A program made the translations under genes and the position numbers. A stretch of DNA of 8,986 nucleotides from Deltaproteobacteria bacterium (GTDB taxonomy: Bacteria; Bdellovibrionota; UBA1018; UBA923). This document shows positions 1 through 6,225 of the stretch, piece after piece. The notes under the pieces were generated by a model, which did no database searches, had not been told where the DNA came from, and saw only the letters and a program-made list of their open reading frames with translations. Location: NCBI GenBank assembly GCA_016194725.1, contig JACQAW010000132.1, positions 1 to 8,986 of the forward strand, in the 5' to 3' direction. The number at the start of each line of letters is the position of its first letter. Position 1 is the first letter of the stretch.

Positions 1-444
1 CTTACCCGCAACAAATATATCTGGTCCTATTTCGGAGTGCTTTTTTTCGGTGCGTTGTTTTTCGTGTTTTTTCCAACGACGTATCCGCGCGGCGATTACC
101 CGCTGCCCGGTGACATACACCCTTTGGTTTACCGTATCTTTCAGGCAGTGCGCGAAGCGGATGACCCGAGCAACTGCTTTCCCTCAATGCATGTGACGTG
201 TTGCTTTCTGACGGCCTTTGCGTTTTTGCCGAAGAGCGAGTCTCGGACGAATTTCTGGATTTATTTTGTGTGGTCCACGCTGATTGCGATGTCCACGCTT
301 CCCACGAAGCAGCACTATCTTATCGACGTCGTGGGCGGGCTGGCGCTGTCAATTTCCGGCTACTGGGTGTTTTTTCGCAAGGTAAAATACGTCCCGCTCA
401 CAGTACTGCTTCGCATAACGCGGGGTGAGCGATCTGCGCGATGA
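1..444 (+). CDS. PAP2 superfamily (Aur1/inositol-phosphotransferase-like) membrane protein, C-terminal part
   Basis: The frame is open from the first base of the window, so the N-terminus is missing and about 147 codons remain, ending in TGA at 442-444. Two PAP2 motifs are visible: PSMHV at about bases 181-195, and TKQHYLIDVVGG near bases 307-342, whose His and Asp match the catalytic His/Asp of the third PAP2 motif. The PSMH form, with Met where many phosphatases have Gly, together with KQHYxxD, resembles the Aur1/Ipt1-like PAP2 branch. The first motif (KxxxxxxRP) would lie off the window. Hydrophobic stretches surround both motifs, as expected for an inner-membrane enzyme acting on lipid phosphates or phosphoinositol or diphosphate headgroups. 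The substrate cannot be told from this fragment. The gene is convergent with hutI and overlaps its 3' end by 47 bp, leaving no room for a terminator between them. Confidence 0.82.
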   Translation, partial: LTRNKYIWSYFGVLFFGALFFVFFPTTYPRGDYPLPGDIHPLVYRIFQAVREADDPSNCFPSMHVTCCFLTAFAFLPKSESRTNFWIYFVWSTLIAMSTLPTKQHYLIDVVGGLALSISGYWVFFRKVKYVPLTVLLRITRGERSAR

Positions 445-1639
445 GCGCCTGATAGCTGGGGCAGTTGAAAACCGCGATGCGCGGTTTGCTCCCCACGCGA
501 AGTGACCCGTGCGCCGCGTGCAGGCCCAGTGCGCGAGCCCCGCCATAGGTAGCGGCGGCGAAAGCCTCAGGCATGGTGAATCCCATGTGCAGGCATGCCA
601 GCGACATGACGAACGGCATGTGCAGGCACGGCGCCGTGCCCGGGTTGAAATCCGTAGCCAGCGCAAAGCAAATTCCTGCCTTTCGCATTCGGGCAACTGG
701 CGCATAACCCAGGCCCAGGTAAAATGCGGTCACTGGCAAAAGCACGGCTACGATTGCCCGCGAAGCCATCGCGGCAATGCCCTTGTCGTCGATTTTAAGA
801 AGGTGATCGGCCGAAAGCGCGCCAAGCTCAGCAGCCAATGCGGCGCCCCCCGTGTTGGCCAGCTCGTCGGCATGCAGCTTGATTTCCAGGCCATAGCGCG
901 TGGCGGTTTTTAAAATGCGCCGCGTTTGCCTGGCATCGAAGTAACCTTCATCAAAAAAAACGTCGCAGGCGTCGGCAAGCTTTTCAATAGCGACTTTGGG
1001 AATCATGTTATCCACAATTTCATCCACATATGCATCATGCTGAGCCGGCGATTTCGCCTCGGCCGGGAACGCATGCGCACCCAGAAATGTGGACTGAATC
1101 GTCATCTTCCCGCGAAATTCGCGCTTGAGCTTGGCGGCCACTCGCAGCAGCTTGCGCTCGGTGGGCCAGTCGAGACCGTAACCCGACTTCATCTCGAGCA
1201 CGCCGATGCCCAGGCTGCGCGCCGCCACCAGGCGCTCGCGAGCCGTGCGATAAAGCTCGGCTTCGGTGGCTCCGCGGGTGGCCTTGACCGAGCTGATAAT
1301 TCCGCCGCCGGCCGCAGCGATTTGCTGATAGGTCGCGCCCTCGAGCCGCAGCGCCAGCTCGTTGTGCCGGCTGCCGCCAAAAACCAGATGTGTGTGGCAG
1401 TCGGTGAACGCCGGAGTCAGTATTTTTCCCTTAAGCCGCACGCGGCGCGCGCCCTTGGCGGTTTTAGCGGGTATCTTGCGCGTTTCGCCAATCCACAAAA
1501 TGCCGTTGGAGGTATCCCAAAGCAGCGCGCCGTCGTGAATGATTCCCAGGTCGGCTTCGGTTACGCCAACGCCGCCTTTGCGTACGACCCCCTTGTTGGT
1601 TACCAGCTCAGCCAGATCGGTATAAAGAATGCGGGCCAT
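398..1639 (-). CDS. hutI: Imidazolonepropionase (HutI)
   Basis: A protein of 413 aa, the normal length for HutI, an amidohydrolase-superfamily enzyme that hydrolyses 4-imidazolone-5-propionate to N-formimino-L-glutamate in the cytoplasm (third step of histidine degradation). The expected metal-site signatures are in order: DCHTHLVFGG (His82, His84), FLGAHA (His189), KLHADE (His256), SADHL (His279) and ATDFNPGT (Asp330). The ATG start at 1637-1639 lies 6 bp after the hutU stop and has a GGAG ribosome-binding site at 1649-1652, so hutU and hutI are very likely cotranscribed. The C-terminal YQALIAQIAHPALCEAV segment corresponds to the usual end of the family, so the protein appears complete. Its last 47 bp overlap the convergent PAP2 gene. 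The identification rests on family motifs and on hutU next to it. Confidence 0.96.
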   Translation of the reverse strand: MARILYTDLAELVTNKGVVRKGGVGVTEADLGIIHDGALLWDTSNGILWIGETRKIPAKTAKGARRVRLKGKILTPAFTDCHTHLVFGGSRHNELALRLEGATYQQIAAAGGGIISSVKATRGATEAELYRTARERLVAARSLGIGVLEMKSGYGLDWPTERKLLRVAAKLKREFRGKMTIQSTFLGAHAFPAEAKSPAQHDAYVDEIVDNMIPKVAIEKLADACDVFFDEGYFDARQTRRILKTATRYGLEIKLHADELANTGGAALAAELGALSADHLLKIDDKGIAAMASRAIVAVLLPVTAFYLGLGYAPVARMRKAGICFALATDFNPGTAPCLHMPFVMSLACLHMGFTMPEAFAAATYGGARALGLHAAHGSLRVGSKPRIAVFNCPSYQALIAQIAHPALCEAVL

Positions 1640-1645
1640 TGTCGA

Positions 1646-3304
1646 TTACTCCGCGAAGGGAATTTGAAAGCGCCGGGGTTTTGTCGATTCGTAGAAGTCT
1701 TCGGCTTCGCCGTAGGCCGCATCCAGATGGCGAATCACGCCCATGGCCGGGTCAGAGTTCAAAACGCGCGAAATTCGGGTGGCAGCTTCGGCTGTTCCAT
1801 CGGCCACGATGACCATGCCAGCATGAATGGAATAGCCCATGCCTACCCCGCCACCATGGTGCACGCTGACCCACGAAGCGCCGTTCACCGAATTGATGAG
1901 CGCGTTCAAAATTGGCCAGTCGGCAACGGCATCGCTTCCATCCTTCATGGCTTCCGTTTCACGATTGGGCGAAGCCACCGAGCCGCAGTCCAGGTGGTCG
2001 CGTCCAATCACGATCGGCGCCTTTACGCGCCCGTGGGCCACCAGCTCGTTGAACTTGAGACCGGCCTTTTCACGCTCACCATAGCCCAGCCAGCAGATGC
2101 GTGCCGGCAAGCCCTGAAACTGAATGCGCTCTTCGGCCATCGACATCCAGCGCGCCAGGGGCTTGTTGTCCGGAAAAAGTTCAAGAATCGCTTCGTCAGT
2201 GACGCGAATGTCCTCGGGATCGCCTGAAAGCGCGACCCAGCGAAACGGGCCCTTGCCTTCGCAGAAAAGCGGGCGAATGTACGCCGGTACGAAGCCCGGA
2301 AATGTAAATGCGTTTTTATGCCCGGCGCGCTCGGCCTGTCCGCGCAGGTTGTTGCCGTAGTCAAAAACATGGGTGCCACGCTTTTGGAACTCCTGCATCG
2401 CCTCGACGTGCCTGACCATCGTGGCCAGACTACGCTTGATGTACTCCTGAGGATTGGTTTTGCGCATTTCGTGGGCTTCGCCCAGCGACATCTTTTCCGG
2501 GTAATAACCCGTAAGCTCGTCATGGGCGGAAGTTTGGTCGGTCAGCAGATCAATCTTTACCTTGCGGTCCAGCAGAATTCGCAGCGTTTCACTCGCATTG
2601 CCTTGCACACCGACCGACAGCGCACGCTTTTCTTTGACGGCATTGGCGCAAAGATGCAGCGCCTCATCGAGCGATTCGGCATAACAATCCAGATATCGGG
2701 TTTGCACGCGTCGTTGAATGCGGTCGGTTTGCATCTCGATACCCAGGAAAACACCGCCAGCCATCGTAACCGCCAGTGGCTGTGCGCCACCCATGCCGCC
2801 CAAACCGGCCGACACCACGAGCTTACCAGCGAGGTCGGAGTTAAAATGCTTCTGCCCCGCAGCCGCGAAAGTTTCGTACGTGCCCTGCAAAATTCCCTGC
2901 GTGCCGATGTAGATCCAGCTGCCGGCCGTCATCTGGCCGTACATCATCAAGCCCTTCGCATCGAGCTCGCGGAACTTTTCCCAGGTTGCCCAATGGGGCA
3001 CGAGCATGGAGTTGCTCAGTAGCACCCGAGGCGCGTCGCGGTGCGAGGGAATAACTGCCACGGGCTTTCCGCTTTGTACGAGCAGCGTTTCGTCATCTTT
3101 CAGGCATTTGAGCTCTTCGACAATCTTGTCATAGCAGGCCCAGTTACGGGCGGCTTTGCCAATACCACCGTAAACCACCAGATCTTCAGGCCGTTCGGCC
3201 ACGTCCGGATCCAGATTGTTCATGAGCATGCGCATGGCCGCTTCCTGAACCCAGCCCTTGCAGCTCAACTCACGCCCCCGGGGCGCCCGAATCGTTCTTT
3301 TCAT
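1646..3304 (-). CDS. hutU: Urocanate hydratase (urocanase, HutU)
   Basis: A 552-aa protein of the usual urocanase length. It uses tightly bound NAD+ to hydrate urocanate to 4-imidazolone-5-propionate, the second step of histidine breakdown, in the cytoplasm. The sequence follows the family from end to end: IRAPRG near residue 5, RMLMNNLDP at 25-33, YGGIGKAARNW at 45-55, MTAGSWIYIG at 125-134, the glycine-rich NAD-binding GLGGMGGAQ at 167-175, RICWLGYG with the conserved Cys404, DHLDCGSVASPNRETEA near 436, and HHGGGVGMGYS near 482. An in-frame stop sits immediately upstream, so the ATG at 3302-3304 is the earliest possible start, and it keeps the conserved APRG segment. The Shine-Dalgarno is poor (AGGA only 1-2 nt from the ATG). 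The gene is separated from hutH by the repeat-bounded HTH island and may need its own promoter. Confidence 0.97.
   Translation of the reverse strand: MKRTIRAPRGRELSCKGWVQEAAMRMLMNNLDPDVAERPEDLVVYGGIGKAARNWACYDKIVEELKCLKDDETLLVQSGKPVAVIPSHRDAPRVLLSNSMLVPHWATWEKFRELDAKGLMMYGQMTAGSWIYIGTQGILQGTYETFAAAGQKHFNSDLAGKLVVSAGLGGMGGAQPLAVTMAGGVFLGIEMQTDRIQRRVQTRYLDCYAESLDEALHLCANAVKEKRALSVGVQGNASETLRILLDRKVKIDLLTDQTSAHDELTGYYPEKMSLGEAHEMRKTNPQEYIKRSLATMVRHVEAMQEFQKRGTHVFDYGNNLRGQAERAGHKNAFTFPGFVPAYIRPLFCEGKGPFRWVALSGDPEDIRVTDEAILELFPDNKPLARWMSMAEERIQFQGLPARICWLGYGEREKAGLKFNELVAHGRVKAPIVIGRDHLDCGSVASPNRETEAMKDGSDAVADWPILNALINSVNGASWVSVHHGGGVGMGYSIHAGMVIVADGTAEAATRISRVLNSDPAMGVIRHLDAAYGEAEDFYESTKPRRFQIPFAE
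1649..1652 (-). promoter_or_regulatory. Ribosome-binding site of hutI
   Basis: GGAG on the minus strand, 9 nt upstream of the hutI ATG and overlapping the last codons of hutU. It supports the chosen start and suggests that translation of hutI is coupled to hutU. Confidence 0.7.
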
Positions 3305-3404
3305 ATCCTAATGAAGTAAACTTTAAGCCCCAATCCATCAAGGCCGATTTTCACCTCCGGGACCCCCTGCCCTACGAGGCGGCGGCCCGCCAAGCGCATC
3401 TCTT

Positions 3405-3435
3405 GGGTACTGGCCACATTTTGGACTTTGGACTT
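3405..3435 (+). repeat. Left arm of 31-bp perfect inverted repeat
   Basis: The arm begins GGGTACTGGCCACATTTT and runs into TTTGGAC heptamers. It is the exact reverse complement of 3972-4002, with 31 of 31 bases matching. It lies upstream of the HTH gene; the TTG that could extend that gene's frame begins at the last base of this arm. Confidence 0.93.
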
Positions 3436-3440
3436 TGGAC
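3420..3440 (+). repeat. Tandem heptamer TTTGGAC, three copies
   Basis: Three exact head-to-tail copies of TTTGGAC at 3420-3426, 3427-3433 and 3434-3440. The opposite arm has only two copies, as GTCCAAA at 3974-3980 and 3981-3987. The copy-number difference between otherwise identical arms suggests slippage after the arms became paired. Heptamers shift the reading frame with each copy gained or lost. Confidence 0.88.
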
Positions 3441-3494
3441 TTCGGATTGAGGGAAGTCCGGTTGCTGGTACGGTGCTTGCTTTCGCACCGGAAT

Positions 3495-4055
3495 ATGTTC
3501 GATTTCGGAAAAAATGCTTTCCCAGGTATGCCTCGTGGCCCGATCAGTACAAGGATGGAGCTTGATTTTGGTGAGTTTCGATTGCGCCTTGGAATCGAGT
3601 CCACCCTGACCAAGCAACAACGTCGTGCCATTGCCCTAGCGGTTATCCGCGAACTCGCGCCACTTTGGCATATTCGAAAGTCCGTGATTCGCCACGAGGA
3701 TGACGCCTATCGCGACGTGCCTCATTATATGGTGCGTCCGACTTCCATGGCTCAGGCACCGTCGTTTCATACCGCACGCGACCGGTATGGGATGCGAATA
3801 CGGTTGGCTCGCCAGGCGCGAGGTCTTACGCAGGCGTGTGCCGCGGCACTACTTAAAATGAACGTCGCACATCTAAGTCAGGTGGAAAGGGCAAAGCACA
3901 TACCCCGTCTGGACCTGCGAGAAAGAATCAAAGACCTGCTACAGGTTGAGCTGGAATCCCGGCCTGACCCCAAGTCCAAAGTCCAAAATGTGGCCAGTAC
4001 CCGGGAGGCGCAGTTGGCTAGCGCTTCTAAGGATGTGCCGGGCAATCCGGGTTAG
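3495..4055 (+). CDS. XRE/Cro-family helix-turn-helix protein, repeat-flanked
   Basis: From the ATG at 3495 the protein is 186 aa. Residues ~98-150 form a Cro/XRE-type HTH: RYGMRIRLARQARGLTQ, then a helix AALLKMNVAHLSQVERAKHIPRLD, with the typical GLTQ, LSxxE and HIPxxxL spacing, so it should bind DNA. Residues 1-95 match nothing I recognise, and the tail after ~156 is translated inverted repeat. The start is uncertain. The frame can be extended to a TTG at 3435 inside the repeat or shortened to ATGs at 3528 or 3555, and none has a good ribosome-binding site. The gene is divergent from hutUI and convergent with hutH, with its stop overlapping the hutH stop by 3 bases. It could regulate hutUI or itself, or be cargo of a repeat element. 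Standard Hut regulators are HutC (GntR family) or HutP, and this is neither. Confidence 0.68.
   Translation: MFDFGKNAFPGMPRGPISTRMELDFGEFRLRLGIESTLTKQQRRAIALAVIRELAPLWHIRKSVIRHEDDAYRDVPHYMVRPTSMAQAPSFHTARDRYGMRIRLARQARGLTQACAAALLKMNVAHLSQVERAKHIPRLDLRERIKDLLQVELESRPDPKSKVQNVASTREAQLASASKDVPGNPG
3972..4002 (-). repeat. Right arm of 31-bp perfect inverted repeat
   Basis: Exact reverse complement of 3405-3435. It falls inside the 3' end of the HTH gene, where it encodes the low-complexity tail PKSKVQNVAS, so the last ~30 residues of that protein come from the repeat and the DNA just beyond it, not from a conserved domain. Confidence 0.93.
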
Positions 4056-5566
4056 AGCAGTAGTTCGCCTTGCCGCATGATTTCGGCGATGGCTTGCATG
4101 TCGACGTAGAAGGCGCGGTCTTCGTCCACGGGGCGCACGCGTTTGCGGATGGTTTGGTAGGCTTTGTCGACGTGTCGGGAGGCGCGCAGGGGTTTTCGGA
4201 ATTCGAGGCCTTGCGAGGCTCCGAAAAACTCCATGGCGATGACGTTCCAGGTGTTTTCGACCACGGTGCGGGCTTTGCGGGCGGCAATCGTGCCCATGCT
4301 GACGTGGTCTTCCTTGTCGGCGGAGGTCGGGATAGAGTCGACGCTTGCCGGATGGCAGAGTACTTTGTTTTCGCTTACCAGCGATGCGGCGGCTACCTGT
4401 ACGATCATGAAGCCCGAATTCAGGCCGCCCTCTTTGGCCAGAAAGGCTGGCAGGTCGGACAGTGCGGGATTGATGAGTTTTTCGAGTCGTCGTTCGGAAA
4501 TATTCGCGAGCTCGGCTACCGCGATACAAAGCTGGTCCATCGCAATGGCGACGTACTCGCCGTGAAAGTTGCCGCCGTTGATGATTTTTCCGGTTTTGCC
4601 CTTCACGAATACGAGCGGATTGTCGGTGACGCTGTTTACTTCAGTTTCGAGAACCGCGCGCACGTGCCTGAGCGAGTCGCGCACAATGCCATGTACTTGA
4701 GGTATGCAGCGCAGGCTGTAAGGGTCCTGTACCTTGTCGCAGTTGATGTGGCTGTTCATGATCTGCGAATCGCGCAGCAGCTCGCGCATGTGGGCCGCCA
4801 CTTCGATTTGGCCTTCGTGCGGGCGAATGCGCTGGATGTCTTCGTCGAATGGAGCGGCCGAACCGGCCAGCGCTTCGATGGTCATGGCGCCGGCAAGGTC
4901 GGCCATGTAGGCCAGTGCGTCGGCGCGCAGAAAGGTAAGAGTGCCGACCGCAGTCATGATTTGGGTGCCGTTGATGAGAGACAGCCCTTCTTTGGCCATG
5001 ACCTTGTAAGGCTTGAGCCGGGCTTTGGCCAACGCCTTTGCGCCCGTCATGAGCTTGCCGCCAAAATAAGCGCGTCCTTCGCCAATCAGTACCAGCGCCA
5101 GGTGAGCCAAAGGCGCCAGGTCGCCGCACGCTCCGACACTGCCCTGCTCGGGAATCCAGGGGTGCACGCCTTTGTTCAAAAGTGCCAGCAACGCTTCGAC
5201 CAGCGCAATGGAAACGCCGGAGTGGCCGGCTGCCAACGTGTTGGCGCGCAATAAAATCGACGCCCGGGTTTCGGCCTCGGAAAGCGGCGAACCGATGCCC
5301 ACGGCATGCGAGCGCAATAGATTTACTTGAAGCTGATCGAGCTTGTCGTTATCGATGCGCACCTTGCTTAGAAGTCCGAAGCCCGTGTTGACGCCGTAAA
5401 TTGGCTCTTTGCCACCCAGCTTGGACTCGATGAAATTGCGGGACTCCTGCATTTTGGCGCGCGCCTTGGGCGCCAGCTTGACTGGACTTTTATGGTCGAT
5501 GTCGTAAGCGACAACGGCAATATCTTCGAGCGTGAGGGATTTGCCGTCGATGAGGAGTTGTTTCAT
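4052..5566 (-). CDS. hutH: Histidine ammonia-lyase (histidase, HutH) with an Ala-Cys-Gly MIO triad
   Basis: A 504-aa, full-length aromatic amino acid lyase that removes ammonia from L-histidine to give urocanate, the first step of histidine use, probably as a cytoplasmic homotetramer. Family signatures are YGVNTGFG (residues 57-64), GSVGACGDLAPLAHL (142-156), YSLRCIPQVHG, GGNFHGE, GGLNSGFMIVQVAAA and HPASVDSIPTSADKEDHVSMG. The HPASVDSIPTSA and KEDHVSM segments favour histidase over phenylalanine or tyrosine lyases. The residue that becomes dehydroalanine in the MIO cofactor is Cys147 (codon TGC, 5126-5128) instead of the usual Ser. Published work on the Pseudomonas putida enzyme reported that the Ser-to-Cys change at this position still gives active enzyme, so activity is likely. 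The ATG overlaps the rpe stop as ATGA and has no good Shine-Dalgarno, which implies translation coupled to rpe. Confidence 0.95.
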   Translation of the reverse strand: MKQLLIDGKSLTLEDIAVVAYDIDHKSPVKLAPKARAKMQESRNFIESKLGGKEPIYGVNTGFGLLSKVRIDNDKLDQLQVNLLRSHAVGIGSPLSEAETRASILLRANTLAAGHSGVSIALVEALLALLNKGVHPWIPEQGSVGACGDLAPLAHLALVLIGEGRAYFGGKLMTGAKALAKARLKPYKVMAKEGLSLINGTQIMTAVGTLTFLRADALAYMADLAGAMTIEALAGSAAPFDEDIQRIRPHEGQIEVAAHMRELLRDSQIMNSHINCDKVQDPYSLRCIPQVHGIVRDSLRHVRAVLETEVNSVTDNPLVFVKGKTGKIINGGNFHGEYVAIAMDQLCIAVAELANISERRLEKLINPALSDLPAFLAKEGGLNSGFMIVQVAAASLVSENKVLCHPASVDSIPTSADKEDHVSMGTIAARKARTVVENTWNVIAMEFFGASQGLEFRKPLRASRHVDKAYQTIRKRVRPVDEDRAFYVDMQAIAEIMRQGELLL

Positions 5567-6225
5567 AATTTTGAGCGAATCTTTTCAATCGCGGTTTCGT
5601 AGTTGTCGGCCTTGAAAATCGCCGAACCCGCCACGAACACGTCGCAACCCGCTTTAGACACGGCCGCCGCGGTAGCCTCGGTGATTCCGCCATCGGCTTC
5701 GATGAGAAAATCGAGGCCGCGCTCCTGGCGCCACAGGCTGAGCTTCTGAATCTTGTCCAGGCAGCTTTCAATGAACTTCTGGCCGCCGAACCCCGGGTTT
5801 ACCGTCATGACCAGGATAAGGTCAACGTGCGGCAGAATGTCGATCAATAGCTCGGTTGAGGTCGAGGGGTTGATCGAGACTCCGGCCTTGGCCCCCAGGT
5901 CGCGAATTTTCGAAACGGTGCGATGCAGGTGCTTGGACACTTCCTGGTGCACCGTCACGATTTTCGCGCCGGCCTTTACGAAATCCTCGAGGTAATCGTC
6001 CGGACTTTCGATCATCAGATGCACATCGAGCGGAAGCTTCGTGTGCTTTTTGACAGCCTCGACGATGACGGGGCCAATAGTGATATTGGGCACGAAATGT
6101 CCGTCCATGACGTCGACGTGAATCCAGTCGGCCCCCGCCTTGTCAACGGCGCGCACTTCTTCGCCAAGCGCGGCGAAGTCAGCGCTCAGAATGGAGGGAG
6201 CGATAAGTTTTTTCGACTTGGTCAT
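5563..6225 (-). CDS. rpe: Ribulose-phosphate 3-epimerase
   Basis: A 220-aa TIM-barrel enzyme of normal length that interconverts D-ribulose 5-phosphate and D-xylulose 5-phosphate in the pentose phosphate pathway. Visible signatures: APSILSADF (9-17), WIHVDVMDGHFVPN (34-47) with metal ligand His36 and catalytic Asp38, DVHLMI with His69, VNPGFGGQKF (143-151), EADGGI with catalytic Asp178, and VAGSAIF (198-204) for phosphate binding. The ATG overlaps the fmt stop by 4 bases and has AAGG at 6232-6235, 6 nt upstream. Its own TGA overlaps the hutH ATG in the same ATGA fashion. It is thus the link between the housekeeping genes and the hut genes. Confidence 0.97.
   Translation of the reverse strand: MTKSKKLIAPSILSADFAALGEEVRAVDKAGADWIHVDVMDGHFVPNITIGPVIVEAVKKHTKLPLDVHLMIESPDDYLEDFVKAGAKIVTVHQEVSKHLHRTVSKIRDLGAKAGVSINPSTSTELLIDILPHVDLILVMTVNPGFGGQKFIESCLDKIQKLSLWRQERGLDFLIEADGGITEATAAAVSKAGCDVFVAGSAIFKADNYETAIEKIRSKL

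Larger units (their letters stand above)
3305..3494. promoter_or_regulatory. Divergent intergenic region between hutU and the XRE gene
   Basis: This 190-bp stretch lies between the divergent starts of hutU (leftward) and the HTH gene (rightward, taking the ATG at 3495), so promoters for either would sit here. I could not find a convincing -35/-10 pair on either strand. The right part is the left arm of the inverted repeat and its TTTGGAC heptamers. Minus-strand frames through it read as low-complexity SPKSKVQSPK-type translations of the repeat and are not taken as genes. Confidence 0.35.
3405..4002. mobile_element. Putative small insertion bounded by 31-bp inverted repeats, carrying an XRE gene
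   Basis: Two perfect 31-bp inverted copies at 3405-3435 and 3972-4002 bound a 598-bp segment that separates hutH from hutUI, genes expected to be adjacent. Weaker inverted similarity continues outward: about 10 of 17 positions match, including a GCCAA block at 3389-3393 and its complement near 4014-4018. The true ends may therefore lie slightly outside the perfect arms. The only open frame with recognisable content inside is the plus-strand HTH gene. There is no transposase and I see no clear target-site duplication, so this would be a non-autonomous, MITE-like or repeat-cassette insertion rather than a standard IS. It could also be a resident regulator gene whose flanks were invaded by a dispersed repeat. 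Confidence 0.45.

Noticed and set aside
926..2227. Long plus-strand frame (433 codons) opposite hutI and hutU
   Set aside because: It covers two well-conserved minus-strand genes, has no recognisable domain, and looks like the usual antisense shadow in GC-rich coding DNA.
3305..3360. Strong GGAGGTG on the minus strand and a tiny frame upstream of hutU, considered as a leader peptide
   Set aside because: The Shine-Dalgarno abuts the GTG with no spacing, and the next ATG is about 15 nt away in the wrong frame, so initiation is not credible.
3338..3631. Minus-strand frames over the left repeat arm (SPKSKVQSPK-like translation)
   Set aside because: They are translations of the TTTGGAC repeat plus the antisense of the HTH gene. 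They have no domain and low complexity.
3405..4002. CRISPR array or full insertion sequence
   Set aside because: There are only two arms in inverted orientation plus short tandem heptamers, no regular spacers, no transposase frame and no clear target duplication.
4070..5254. Long plus-strand frame (394 codons) opposite hutH
   Set aside because: Entirely antisense to a clearly conserved histidase; composition is shadow-like with no motif.
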